Source: Theristus sp. LFF4_11
Taxonomy: Eukaryota; Nematoda; Chromadorea; Monhysterida; Xyalidae
Assembly: GCA_030248135.1 (NCBI GenBank)
Contig: JASANC010005448.1
Coordinates: forward strand, 1-64,000
DNA: 64,000 nucleotides
Reading direction: 5' to 3'
Shown in pieces: positions 36,191 to 58,066 of this stretch. The position numbers were made by a program, and so were the translations under genes. Within the stretch, counting starts at the first letter, position 1. The number at the start of each line of letters is the position of its first letter. The notes below the pieces were generated by a model. That model had not been told where the DNA came from and did no database searches. It saw nothing but the letters and a program-made list of their open reading frames with translations.

Positions 36191-36388
36191 CTTTTGTTTC
36201 ACTTGATTGAAGTCATTTGATTTTGTTGTCTTTTCTGCCATTTGTAAACTTTTGCCAAATTTCTGTACATTCTGCAGCTGTGATTTTGCATTTTTTTGCA
36301 ACCCGATTGATTCAACACTACCGTAGGTTTGCTCATCGTTTTGTGACTTTTTGTCTACTTTTGTACCTTTGTAGTCGAATATTTATGC

Positions 36389-36394
36389 AATAAA
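36389..36394 (+). promoter_or_regulatory. Polyadenylation signal AATAAA
   Basis: Exact AATAAA about 200 bases after the ABCB8 stop and 155 bases before the PEN-2 start, so a fit for the end of the ABCB8 transcript. Confidence 0.55.
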
Positions 36395-36549
36395 GAACAA
36401 CCCAATTGGCCTCCGTCGTGTGCTATTCGTAAATTACTTGTTGAAAGTTCAAGTGAGCGCAGTAACTGGCTCTTCTCTCATCATTTCCATGCTTTCACTC
36501 TACATGTTCGTGTATTCAATCAATATTCCATCCAGGTGACACTGCCGTA

Positions 36550-37109
36550 ATGGATTTGGCGCGTGTCTCCGATGCTGAAAAGCTGGCGCTTTGTCGCAAA
36601 TATTTTTATGGTGCTGCTTTGTTTGCCCTCATCGAAGTAGCCTGTTTCATGTTCCGTTGATCTGTAACCAGCTTTTGTCATTTTGTTCAGGTGGCCTAGC
36701 GTTTCTGCCGTTTCTCTGGTTGATCAACGTCGTTTGGTTCTTCAAACACGCGTTCCTTCGGAAAACTCCGTACCCCGAGCAGTCGCAAATCAGAAAGTGT
36801 ACGTTCTCTGGGTCGGTTTTATGTTTTGTGATGTGATCGTTTATGATTTCATTGAGATGCTCTGTGGTGTAGCAGTGAACCGTTAGAAAAACTTAACCGT
36901 GGCAGCATGCCTGCGTGCAAGTCTAATGGGGAGCCACTAAAATATAAACAAGCTTCGTTCTTTTTTCAGTTGTGATTGGCTCGGCCATTGGTGTCGCCAT
37001 TTGGTCGTCACTATTGATTGGTTGGCAGTTTGTGTTTCAAACACATCGAATCGCGTGGGCCGCCACAGCGGACTACATGAGCTTCACGGTGCCCAAGGGG
37101 AGGGCGTGA
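36550..37109 (+). CDS. PSENEN: Gamma-secretase subunit PEN-2
   Basis: Three exons (36550-36610, 36691-36798, 36970-37109) give 102 residues, one more than the human protein. PEN-2 completes and activates the presenilin protease complex in secretory membranes. Family features are ERVS-like [19 protein letters not shown] at the start, the first hydrophobic hairpin [21 protein letters not shown], the YPEQSQIRK turn, a second membrane segment and the conserved end [10 protein letters not shown] that contacts presenilin. It starts only 360 bp after the ABCB8 stop, with an acceptor-like TTCCATCCAG about 18 bases before the ATG, so trans-splicing or an operon is conceivable. A SINE copy lies 100 bp downstream. 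Confidence 0.95.
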
Positions 37110-38310
37110 TTGTGAATATGGACTTGCTTTACGTTGTGTCTGTTTGGGGGAGCATGTCAGACAGAAATGACATCAATGTGTCGTAACTGGGTGGTGTCGC
37201 GTGAACTCTTGTCCGCGCGCTCGAAGGATCGAGACTCACCGAGGTGTGTGTGGGCACTTGATGACATAAAAACTCGATTGGCGCCCCACTCGACGGTGTT
37301 CTGTACGCTTTCCTGGGTTATCCCTACTAAAAACACCGTTCGTTCGTGCTAATTGGCTCGCAGACGCATTGAGCCAAATAACGTCAGTTTTCGGTACAAT
37401 ACGGTACGGCATCTTTCGGTGGGTGCGCAGTTTTCGGCTAATATCGTCTGAAAGCGTATGATCATAAAACAACAGATCAGTCTGTGCAGTTATTTTGGAA
37501 GCGTCATAACCACACGACGACAGTAGCACAGCACACAGCGTTGTTTGTTACGTTGAATTGATGTTACTTCTGTTTGACATGTCCTGATAAACGGAGCGTA
37601 TTTATTTAGTTTCGTTCGGTTGAGTGAACGCACTTGAGAGCAGCTGTGCTGTTTGCTGATCACAGTAATTGGAATGGGGCAGCATTGATTGCTGTTTCTG
37701 ACCACAGACACCACCGTTGCTGATACTGCGAATCGCTGAACCAGAAATGCTCGCTGTGCACATGCTTGTGCGTGTGTTTCGTTTCTTTTTATTGTTTAGA
37801 GACTTCAATTCTGTTTTGCACTGGTTTCATTTGCTCTGTTACATTCCGTTTCTGTTTTTTCAAAGAACTGTTTATTGCGTTCTTGTTTCCACCGTTACTT
37901 GTTTTTTCTCTGTGTGTTGAGAGTTCAGTCAGTCGATTTGAGTTATACGTGTGAAATGGTGCGCAAGAATAAAGATACGGTTAATGCGTCCACCAATTCA
38001 AATTTGGCAGTTTTTGTGTTGCTTTACAGTTGATATTCAACTGGAATTATTGCAAATCTTATTTTGCTAGTCTTGTTTTGCGAAAATGATCATTTGTCGG
38101 TTAGCCCTTTCCTTCAGATTTCAGGTGAAAACTGATTCTGTTAACCATTCGGTTTCAGTCATCTCGTTTTCAACGCAACACAGTACCCTAAAAATCCCAT
38201 CCCCATTTGCAGTCGTTGATTTTTACAAGGCGATCGATGAGAGTATTTTTGGTTTCTGCATTTGGTCATTCTTGAATGAATAACTCGTAAAAAAGTGGGT
38301 CGGTGAAAAC
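37110..38310. other. Intergenic, with SINE copy
   Basis: Contains the plus-oriented SINE (37215-37345), then unrecognised sequence with two CGGTACAATACGGTACGG-like blocks at about 37390-37412, and an AT-rich stretch. No gene is seen. Confidence 0.55.
37215..37345 (+). repeat. tRNA-derived SINE, plus-strand copy
   Basis: Matches the reverse complement of the copies at 39578-39746 and 50023-50204: GCGCTCGAAGGATCGAG (B-box region), CACTTGATGACA, AAACTCGA, GTGTTCTGTACGCTT and CTGGGTTATCCCT in order. The (AAC)n tail is missing. Confidence 0.7.
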
Positions 38311-48115
<9,805 letters not shown>

Positions 48116-49953
48116 TCAACCAAGCCACTGTTTAGGGGTGGTCTGATTGAAACCGGTTGCTTTGTGTTGGTTTTTCTGGATTTCGCTTTGTTCAGTTTTT
48201 CTGCTCATTGGATTTCAATGCAATGAGGCAATGCCGTCGTGCTTTTCATTCACGTTGTGCGATGTTTTTTTTATAATATCAATTTTAGAATTGAAAAATT
48301 TTAGGCTGATAAATTCTGTATTTGTGTTTTAATGCATCGTATCATGATTTGATGATCGTACATCCCGATGATTCCACTTGTGTGCATGCTTCATTATATC
48401 AGAAAAATTTTGTCTGTCTTGTTTATTTTGAGCGTTGTGTACGGTGAAGTACCATTATATTCGATCTGTTAATTGTACGTACTTTTCATTTGTATTTGTT
48501 GTGTTGTTGCAGTAGTGCTAACAATTTGTTTATTTTGCATGTTTTTCTGATGATGTTGTTTGTTCTTCTTGGTCGTTCAATTTTCATGTACGTGTTTCAA
48601 ATGTTCGTAGTTTTTCATAAAAGTGTTGGTTGATCAAAAATTTCTCGAAACAAGTATGTGATGGTTGTATTTCAGCCGGTGCAAATTTTTTTCTAAATTT
48701 TTTTTATTTTTTGTGCAGATTTTTTTAGTATTTATTGTGCTTCTGTTTTGTTTTCCTTTTCTTAAGTTTGTATGAATAGGTCACCAGTGTTTATACAATA
48801 TTTTTGTAACCATTTTGAATTTGTGACTATTCAGTTCGATTTGTCTCCTTTTCAATTTTGTTTTGCCAATAATGGAGAAATTTAATTTTGGCCATAATGG
48901 TGAACATGCATTTGTCTGATCAAAAACCATTTTTGTAAAGTCTTGTTTTCCTTCTTATGCTTAAATTTTTTTAAATTTATTATTACAATTGTTTATTTTT
49001 TACATGCGATATTCTCGGGTTCAGTTTGCATCTTTTGATTCTCTTGTTGGAAGGAAAAAAAACAGGCTTTCAGTTGTTTTGTGCTCGCGAATGCTTGCAG
49101 GATATTAGAAGAATGGAATTGCTAAAATATAAAAAGCTATGGTTGGTGTTTATTGGACACTTTGTGTTTCATTCAAAATCGGTGTACAAGTGTTCCGAAT
49201 AGTGGCCGTTTGAGAGTGCCATAGAAGTACATATTACGTGTGGCTATTATTGTAACAGTCGATGGCGAAATTTTTGAACGAACGTTTTTATCACTCTTGG
49301 GTTTTGTTGTGCCTGTATTTCTTGGCGATACTTCCCTGGCGATTTGGGGCGTACCGGGCAATGCGGTTGTTTCGAGACGCAAACCGTTTGGAATCGTTCC
49401 CAGTGTGTCCAATGTGTTTTTGCAATTAGACGCATAAAATTTTGCTCGTTTCTCCAGTCTCCGCCTCAGTCTCGTTCGCATGCCGTGTTGTTCGTTGCAG
49501 TAAAGCCACCGAGGGAGTGCGTGTGGTGTGTGTCGCAGCAGGGCGTGGCTTGCACTTGACAGCAATGTCCACGTGTGACCATGAACGTGCGTGCTCTGCA
49601 ATCGATCGTACAATCACCGTTGAACAGCTTCAAGTGAGATTTGCTTAAAGTCAAACAGAAAAGTTTGTCACAAAACCTCTGCGTATCGTCGTGTGTGTCC
49701 ATAGCAGAAAGTTTTATGTCATACTTTTGTCACTTTTGGACTTATTGAGATCGGGGGTTCTTTCATAATGGAAAAAAATTGAAGGTATCTAGATATAATA
49801 AAAACTGATTCGGCGAAGCCCAGGCGGCCTTTCAATTTCTGCGCACTGTCGTGCTTTGGAACAAAACTTCTAATCATGCTCGAAATGTTGTGAAAATATG
49901 ACATTTTCTTCCACGAACACGTCGGAATTAGTGTTATTTTGATCAGCAGCTGC
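48116..49953. other. Intergenic, very T-rich
   Basis: About 1.1 kb of T-rich sequence follows ACK (likely its 3' untranslated region and beyond). Open frames on both strands at 49170-49700 overlap each other and show no family resemblance, so no gene is called. Confidence 0.55.
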
Positions 49954-51745
49954 ATGGATCCGGTTAAAAAGACGTTGAGAGACGTTCGATGTCTGAATGA
50001 CAGAGAACTGCATTTTGTTGGTGTTGGGATTTTTAGGCAATGTTTTTAGCTAGGGTTAACCCAGAGAAGCGTACGGAACGCCATTGAGTAGGGCGCCCAT
50101 CGAGTTTTCGTCTGTCATTAAGTGCCTATACACCCCTCGGCGGGGCTCGATCCCCCGAGCACGCAGACTGTAGTCTAACGCACTACCACCAGGCCACGAG
50201 GGTGACTGCATGCTGATTGGTCTCATTTGCCAGCGTAGTCGAGCCAATCAGCATGCGCGGTTTGCAGGAGAGCGAACATTTGTACGAGACGGCGCAGAGC
50301 AGCAAGCAGCCAGCGAGCGAGGCAGCGTTTGTGTACGCGACCGCGTTGACGCACAGCCCGCGCGGCACTGATGTGAAACTTGGCATCACATTGTTGGATG
50401 GTGGGTTGGCTGGACGGGACGTATTTTATGGGTCGGACGTATCGGAGTTTCCTGTTTTTTTGTGAAATCAATGGATACACACGGACCCGTGCATGTCCGA
50501 TGGTGTGGTGTGGTGGAGGACCATGAGTGGTGGCGGTGGGTGCCACTGTCGCAACACGAGACATCTTGCCAGAAATCGCAGAGCTTTCGTGCCCAGAAGC
50601 GTTTTTATTGCTCATGATTGTTTTTCAACGGCAGTGCATTTTTGTGGCACCAACCACACACACACACACAGAATCGACATTCTGACATTCTGTGCCGGAG
50701 ACTTTCAAAAATGTTCATTGGTGAAAATTGTGCGCTATTGTTTGTTGATTTGCGGCCACCGCACCCCAGTGGTCTACCGCACGGTCGCATCGCACGGGTG
50801 TGGTGTTTGAGTGATCGTTGTCACTTGCACAAGTATTTCATCATCGTTTCTTGACGCTTGCAGATCTGTACCACCGAAGTGACAGCACCCGGCAAACGCG
50901 CGATGACTGCCGGTTCTACCACGCTGCGGCGTTGGCGCGACTCAAAGTCAGTGAGCTCAAGTGCACTGTGCAGTTTGTTTTTGTAAACCTTGTACGCGTC
51001 CCATACGAAATGATTTTTGATTTCGAAAATTCTAAATCTGCATCACTCTGAAGTTCCTCGCCAGCTACGCCCCTGCAATCCATTTCTATTTCCATATGGC
51101 ACTGCAGTGGAGGCGTAGTTTGCCTGCACAGAATGTATGCAGTCACCAACCAATCAGTTCATTGCATGTGATTTAGAAATAGCCTGCAGTCGCTGACCGT
51201 GATCGCCAGACCGCCGCGCAACTTTGTTGTCAAGAAAAAATCTAAAAAAATATTGATTTCTGCTGAAACAGAATTGTTGTTTTGTGCAGGACTACACTGC
51301 AGCAGTGCACTGTCTTGCCACACATGTACAAAAGACGAATCAACCGCAGAACGCACGATTCGAAGCGTTACGCGCTGAGATTGAGTGGAGATCGATGAAA
51401 GGTGATTTATGGAATTTGAAAACAGATTCACTGGTGTTGTCGTAGTGCAAACAGTGCTCCAAAATGACACCGCTAACTGATGATTGGTTGCAGCTAAATG
51501 CCAAGCATTGATTGGTTTGTCAGTTACAAACAATTAGAGTGCTGAAGCGGGATCTTTTTGCTTACAAGCCGATTTTATTTGACGTAAACGAATATCTCGA
51601 CTTCAGCTGGCGTAGATTTAGCAAAGTCATTGTATTTCTAGGCCGCTTGTTCGATGGTTTGGTGTATTCGGGCGCAGTGGCGGCCGGTGTGGCGACAGCT
51701 TTAATTCTCGTCTGGTCAATTCCGCGACTTCTGGCGCGACATTGA
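49954..51745 (+). CDS. FIS1: FIS1-like mitochondrial fission adaptor, paralog 1 (divergent)
   Basis: Exons 49954-50016, 50268-50400, 50864-50946, 51290-51401 and 51642-51745 give 164 residues. The protein has the FIS1 plan: a TPR-like helical bundle (HLYETAQ, AAFVYATAL, DVKLGITLL, CRFYHAAALARLKDYTAAVHCL, NARFEALRAEIEWR) and one C-terminal membrane anchor (YSGAVAAGVATALILVW) with a short basic tail. FIS1 sits in the outer membranes of mitochondria and peroxisomes. Intron positions and phases equal those of the two downstream paralogs, which supports the model although the sequence is the most divergent. The first exon is the least certain (donor GTTGGT). Intron 1 contains a SINE. The DGLVGAA motif of the anchor is changed to FDGLVYSGA. 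Confidence 0.8.
50023..50204 (-). repeat. tRNA-derived SINE (FIS1 paralog 1, intron 1)
   Basis: Closely matches 39578-39746, including the A-box complement CCACCAGGCCACGA, CTCGATCCCCCGAGC, GTCATTAAGTGCCTAT and TAACCCAGAGAAGCGTAC. Tail end GGTGTTGGGA replaces the long TTG run. Confidence 0.85.
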
Positions 51746-53152
51746 ATTTCGGAATATTAAAAATTTTAATTTTGGTTATTGATATCTGTTTTACACTGTT
51801 TTCTGTACATGTACCTTCCTAATCACTATTATATTCTTCCAATATAAGAGAAATACAATTCGAAGTGAACATCAACGTACCAATGCGCATTTGCGATTCG
51901 AAGTGTGCCCTTTTTTGTTGGTTGGTTGTTTCGGTTCATGATGTGATTCCGTTTGTGTTTTTGCACCTTTTATACTCGTTGAACAGTTGAGCACACACTG
52001 GGACACACCTGGTTGCTTCGGTTGGCTGCAAATGGAAGACGCTGATTGGTTGCACGGCTCCTGGCACATGCCGCAACGCAAACCAAACCACTCACTGAAC
52101 AACAGTGACGTCTTGTGTCTCGTGTGTTCATCTGCGCTTCACTTTTATTCGCACTTTCGTATTCTTGTGTGTTTGCTGCTTCGCTTATGTTTTTCTGTAT
52201 GTTTACGCACGTATTTCTGTACATGTCAGTTCACGAGTTTCATGGTAGTTGTGCTAATATTGATATTTGAATAATCGGTAACATTGCTGTCTGCAATTTC
52301 TTTCTGACACACAAGGATTCCTTCTTTTTTTTGCTTTCTTTCTTCTGACCGTTCGCTTTGTTGTTATGAATGGTGATGCTCTGTTTGTTTGAAACTGTTC
52401 TGGAGAGGAGATCATGGCTTAACACTGTGCAATGATAATGACAACAGGTTCAAATAAACAGGATGTACATGGTAAGCCAATCACACTAATCCCTGCTTTG
52501 ATCTCGCTAAATTGTTATTTTCTGGTTTTTCAGTATTAATCCATGGGGTCCTAGTTTTAAGACCGAGCACCTTCTTTCCTTGACACGTGATGGCACAGTA
52601 TGCTTGCACGGTCACAGTCACAAACACAGGCAGACTGAACCATGCAACAGTAAACGAAAGTACACCCGTGGGCGAAAGTGAAACGGTCTTCGGACTAGAA
52701 CACTTTGGCAACCTGTTTTTTACGACCTGTCACACAGACACACTGTTGATGTCAAGGTGAAACGTGACAAAATCGGACGAACACGCGATTTGCTTTTTTG
52801 ACCAGCTGTCTAATGGTGGCATCGTTCGTGTGTCGCAGGTTCTAATAAACAGACTTTATTTTTATTTTGTTCTTTTTTTGTTGGTGCTGTGGTGTTTTTT
52901 TTGATTTTGAACGATAATCATTTATATGGGAAACGAAATGCAGATAAATGCAAAGTCATCAGTTGGGTAAAAATCGTGAACTGTGAAGTAAAGACAGCAT
53001 GGTTATTTCGCAACCACGCAGTGTGGCTATTTGTTTTCTTGTGTGGGTTCACTTCAGAAACTAAAATTTCATTTCAAAACAAAGTTATTTCAAGGTTCAA
53101 AATTAAAAAAGCACTGCTCAACAAGAAACTCGTAAAAATAATTTGGAAAATC
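51746..53152. other. Intergenic between FIS1 paralogs 1 and 2
   Basis: No gene recognised. An AATAAA occurs at about 52456. The composition is AT-rich, with CCAAT-type motifs near 52030. Confidence 0.5.
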
Positions 53153-54595
53153 ATGGAGTCGGCCGAATTTGCGGTGGACGAAAATGTGACACCGGAAGAA
53201 TTGAAGGTTGTTGTGTCTGGTCCTTATTTTGGTTTGTTTCTGAGTGAGTTTGCCATTTTTCTGTCATAGATGTTCTAAATCGTGCATTGTCAGTGTCAGA
53301 GAAGATAAGTGGGTAGAGCTGAGTGCTGCTGGCTGATTAGTTTTGATTGATTGATTGATTACTGATCAGCTCGATTGTGTGCTGAACGCCCGTCTTTTGA
53401 AGGCTGATGGTGCTTGATTTTGAAAAGCATTGTGTCCATTTTTGTCGCAGCTACACGAGTCGACGTACCTGGAGCAACTGAAGCGCGGTCAGCCGTCGGC
53501 GAAGGCAACGTTTGACTATGCGGTCTGCTTGATACGCGGCACGAAACAGCAGACGCAGCTCGGCATAAAAATGTTCGAAAGTTCGTGCAACTGTTGCTCT
53601 ACAAGTGTTTCTTTGAATATCAAGTTTGTTTTCGTTGAATAGGGTAAAATTAAAAAACAAAACAAAAAACCAGCTTGCTGGTTTGGAACTTTGATTAAAA
53701 TTCCTTGTTGATTTTTAATGCTGCCAAATGTAGTGGTCACGTTTTGAATTTTACACCTGTTCAAGTACTGATCAATCCTTTCAGTAATTTGAAACTCCGC
53801 TGTGTGCAGCCGCGTTTAATTTCATTGTGTAAATTTCAGTCTGCAACTGATTTGACCAATCAGCTTTCAGCTGTCATTTCAATTTTGTTTCAGATCTGTG
53901 TCAACGCGACGAGGAAGACATCGAGAAGCGTACCTATGTCTATTATTTGGCAGTTGCAAACACCAGACTCAGCGTAAGTGAACAGACTCCTGGGGGGGGG
54001 ATTGGCTGCAACGCCCTTATTGGCTGTTTTTGAATCGATAACACTGATTGGCTAGTAAGCGCGTCACACAGACCAACCGCAGGAAACGTGCGATGAGCAA
54101 ACTTTTGCTTTGTTTTTATAGCTTTTCCTGACGTTCCACTGACTGTCTTTTTTGTAGAACTACGACACCGCGCGTCAGTACGTGGAGATGTTGCTGTCGC
54201 ACGAGCCAACCAACAACCAAGCACTCGCCTTGAAACAACTCATTGAGCATCGCATGCGTAGAGGTACAACATGCCTGTTTAAAAACCTGTCACCCGTTTC
54301 GCAGCATAAGCTCCCGAAACAAGAAAGAACGGAATTGTTTTGGCAAGCGAACATAATTCGTTCTTATTCTTGCATGCTCTATATTCTGCGGAAAAGTGAC
54401 AGGTTAATAACAATGGTGATAGTGATAATGTGTTTGAAAAGTAGGACTGCGCGAGTAACCAATCAGCGAGCTAAGAAACGCTGTTTTTTCGTTATTATTT
54501 CAGATGGTCTGGTCGGTGCAGCAGTGATTGGCGGTGGTGCATTGGTGGTTGGCGGCATTCTCGCTGGCTTGTTTAAGGCGCTCGCACGCAGATGA
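53153..54595 (+). CDS. FIS1: FIS1 mitochondrial fission adaptor, paralog 2
   Basis: Exons 53153-53206, 53451-53580, 53894-53973, 54158-54263 and 54504-54595 give 153 residues, the usual FIS1 length. N-terminal arm VTPEELKKLHE-type, TPR-like repeats (ATFDYAVCLIRG, LGIKMFE, EEDIEKRTYVYYLAVANTRL, NYDTARQYVEMLL, NNQALALKQLIEHRM), then the anchor DGLVGAAVIGGGALVVGGI with a basic tail KALARR. These match animal FIS1 closely, including the YVFYLAVGN-like block. It recruits fission factors to the outer mitochondrial membrane. Intron phases are 0, 1, 0, 1, as in its neighbours. Confidence 0.94.
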
Positions 54596-55619
54596 TCAAA
54601 TGGATCGATTTGCATGTGCAACAAGGTCGTGGAAGTGATCTGAAAGAAAGCATCGGTTTTTACAGTCGAACTCACCTTTTTTTGTGCTGCTGATCGGCTG
54701 CTGCATCGAACAACGTCGGGGTTGAGGTCAATTCATACTGACGTACGTCAAGGGCACGTCTCCATGGACGGTGGGATGCAATAACACGAGACGTGACGTG
54801 ACGTGACATGCAAAATTTTTCACATTTTTTTCATTTTCAGTTTGAAAAAAATCCGGATTTAAAAAACGAAAAAATGAAAAAATCAAGCCCCCTTACTCTA
54901 CATACGTCAGTATGAACGGACCTTGACATCGTTGAGGTGTTTTACTGCGACTGTAATTTGTGTCCCACTTGAACTTTGAAAAGTGTTGTTGTTTTGTCTT
55001 GGTTCTCTTGCATAAACAGTTTTGCTTTCAAATTTACCGTGGTAATCCACCACACACGGTGATCTACTTATAAGTATTTTGAAAATGGCATGGCAAATGT
55101 TAAACGCAAAACAGTGTATCATTTTTGTGAGTTTTATGAACCAGTTCACATGTTTTCTTTTTTATTTCATGCGCATTTCCAACTTGACTGTGATGTTTGT
55201 TTGTGAATAAATGAATGGCTTTTGTGAAAACTTGCGGTTTTGCCTACTTATAGCAGCGTATCAGCGCAGTGGGGCAAGTATTTTTTGTGTGGTGATAGTG
55301 TGAATCAGCATGTTGCATATTTTCAACGTGTCCATTGCGAAAGAGTCTGTCAGTGAAGCAATTTTTGCGGCTGTTCTTCGGCGATTGTCAGTGAAGCAAT
55401 TGAAAAAATATTGAAAGTGAATGGTCAAATTCACTTTTGTTTGTAAGTTATTGATTGGCTGCATTGTAAGTTGAACCTGCGAACAAGCATTCACCAGTTG
55501 CATATTGTTGAATGTAACAAGCAAGTGTTGACTGAAATTCTGTCACGAAGTTTCGTTTTCGGCACAAGCACCAAGTCAACCAAATGACAGTTTTACCAGG
55601 ATTTTTGACTGCTTCAGCA
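54596..55619. other. Intergenic between FIS1 paralogs 2 and 3, with MITE-like copy
   Basis: Contains the M1 element at 54723-54925 and an AATAAA at about 55206. No gene is seen. Confidence 0.55.
54723..54925. mobile_element. MITE-like element M1, copy 3
   Basis: Left end GAGGTCAATTCATACTGACG and right end CGTCAGTATGAACGGACCTT are near-perfect inverses. Inside are a GTGACGTGACGTGACATG run and an A/T-rich insertion that makes it longer than the other copies. Confidence 0.75.
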
Positions 55620-57264
55620 ATGGAAGTTGATCCTGGGTGTGCAGCGGCGATTGTGGATGATGAAATTGACAACGACGAATTGCAGGTTGGCTGGCGTTAA
55701 TTGACGTCGGTTGTTCGGTTTTGTTGGCAACCTTTTTTACTTGACCACCACTCACAGTGAATGTACTTTCGGCTTGCGCAATTCAGATTCCATGGAGATT
55801 CCAACTGAAAAGCACGAGCATTTTTCAATTTGTAACACACCCTACTCCACACCGGTTCCGGGAAATCCGGCAGGTCCGGTACCAATACTTCGGGTGCTGT
55901 GTTCCAGATGGTTTGGTGCTGCGGTGCATGTATTGCTGAGTGTTCCGTATGCCAGCCAGTGCTCTTGTTCGCGACTGTTCATACTGACGTACGCGTATTC
56001 GGCACGTCACGTCAGGTCTTGTGTTTTAGCAAGCTACCGTTCATGGAGTCGTCCCATTGACGTACCGTACGTCAGCATACGTCAGTGTGAACAGGCCTTA
56101 AGCCGCACTTTCTCGGTGGCAGCAGTGCACCGGGTGCTGCGGCGGGACTCCCCGGGTGGTCTGTTGACATCTCGCATTTGTCGTACGTTTGCGTTTGACG
56201 TGCAGCGTTGCAAGCAGACGTACGAGACGCAGCTGTCACGCGGTCAGCCGTCCTGCGTTGCGATGTTCGACTACGCGACGGCGTTGATCCGCTCGCGAAC
56301 GCACAAGGACGTGCGACTGGGCGTCGCGTTGTTGCAAGGTCTGCTCTTGGGAAGCTTGTGCAACTTTTGTTGTCGAATGGGATAGTTGGGCATGCGATGT
56401 CGGGGCATCAGCGACGTTTTGAAGCATCAATACAATGTATCAACAAACCAAAAATACGACGCATAACAAGTACAAAACGACGAACAGCAGTATAAAGGTC
56501 TGAGGAAATTTGACAGCTTGAATTAGAATGTGTTGTCATTGCTCGCTTAACACGCTTGACCATGTGTGCACTGTGGTTCAAGACGCGCTTTTTTACTATG
56601 GTGTGCGTTCACAGTTTACTGGTTGTTTTTACTGTTTCAATAAAACTTACGGCGGGGACAAACCGTGTTCTTTGTCGTTGTTGCAGAGCTGTGCAAGCAG
56701 GACGAGGAAGACGTGGAGAAACGTGATTACGTGTATTTTCTTGCCATTGGTCACACAAAGTTAAAGGTTCGACTTGGAACTGTGTTGCACTGGCCGATTT
56801 TTAAATTTACCGTAATTTTCTTCAATATTTCTTGTTGTTTTGAAAAATCTGCAGAATTACGACGAAGCTCTGAAGTTCATCAAGTTTCTGCTGCAAAATG
56901 AACCGACTAACTATCAGGCACGCTGCATGAAGGCACTGATTGAACAGCGCATGCGCAAAGGTGATTCAAACGGAAGTTTGCATTTAACGTTGCAATTTTT
57001 CTTGTCGCTTTAGTTTCTTTCCCTGACGATCGGGAGAATAGCAGAAAATCAAGTCGCAGAAATTTCTTGCAGAAAATACAAATACACACCAAAAAACTTA
57101 TAGCCTTGCTGCTCGACATTCAACTGCTTCACCAAGGTATTGTGGTTGGTTTTCTTGTTTCAGATGGTTTGGTTGGTGCGGCAATTGTTGGTGGCGTATT
57201 TATGGTGTCTGGTGTGGTTGGACTCGGTGTGTTGGCTGGGTATCACGCTCTGAAACGACGGTGA
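55620..57264 (+). CDS. FIS1: FIS1 mitochondrial fission adaptor, paralog 3
   Basis: Exons 55620-55685, 56206-56338, 56687-56766, 56855-56960 and 57164-57264 give 161 residues. An acidic N-terminal extension (AIVDDEIDNDELQ) precedes TPR-like repeats (QTYETQLSRGQPS, FDYATALIRS, DVRLGVALLQ, EEDVEKRDYVYFLAIG, NYDEALKFIKFLL, NYQARCMKALIEQRM) and the anchor DGLVGAAIVGGVFMVSGVVG with tail HALKRR. It is nearer to paralog 2 than to paralog 1. Intron 1 (520 bp) carries an M1 element. An AATAAA lies at 57468. Confidence 0.93.
55976..56101. mobile_element. MITE-like element M1, copy 4 (FIS1 paralog 3, intron 1)
   Basis: Left end GTTCATACTGACGTACGCG and right end GTACGTCAGCATACGTCAGT followed by GTGAACAGGCCTTAA. 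The outer AAGGCC is degraded on the left. Confidence 0.7.
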
Positions 57265-58066
57265 CCGCACGCAAGAACAATCAGTTCATCAATGAAAACA
57301 TGTGTTTTCGGATTTTTATGTGTCGCAACTCAAATGCTACTTCTAATTTTAACTGTTTTGACAGTTAATGCGGTTAAAGTTTTTTTCATACTATAAGCGT
57401 GTTTCAGGATAGTTTCTTTCTCGTATTTTATATTGTAGTTTTGCTTATTGAGTATAACTACGTGATTAATAAAATGTATGATAATGTCGAAGGTCTGTAT
57501 CTTTCTCACACTTTTCTGGTTGCAGAAAACCTCAACTCAGCCATACCTACGTCGTGTTGAACTTATTATGGTGCCAACTGACAGACCGAGCCAATTCGAG
57601 TGAGAATGTTGTGTTGCTTGGTTTGAAACAAAAAATGTACAAGTCAGCGAAAGCAACCAATCGCCTTGCTTTATCTCATTTGATTTTTCGAATCTCTGAT
57701 CTGTTGAACTGATTTAAAAAAACAGTATAACTTCAATGGTAAGTTGCTTCTTGCTTTGCTCGGAAATTTCAACAGCTGTTTTCTCGAAACATCTGTCGGT
57801 CTCATACCAGGAGTTATGGTTTCGAAAATTCTGGAACGTTCTTTGAGTTTTAGTCTGGGTGGGTCTTTGCATTAAATAAAAGTGCAGTCAGTTTGGTTGG
57901 TTGGCCCACTTTACTTTACGTTCTTATTTCATTTTTTCAAAAAAATCGTAAAAAAATAGTTTTTTTGAAAACTTCAGGAAGCAAGTTTTCGTTTCGTAGT
58001 AGCAGTGATTTTTGTCACGTCTCTGGATCTGACACGACGCAGTGAAGTGATCAATAGCAATTCCAA
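57265..58066. other. Intergenic between FIS1 paralog 3 and STI1
   Basis: AT-rich with an AATAAA at 57468. No gene is seen. It should hold the STI1 promoter. Confidence 0.5.

Noticed and set aside
49173..49702. Overlapping frames between ACK and FIS1 paralog 1
   Set aside because: Mutually overlapping on both strands, no recognisable domain, no convincing splice partners.
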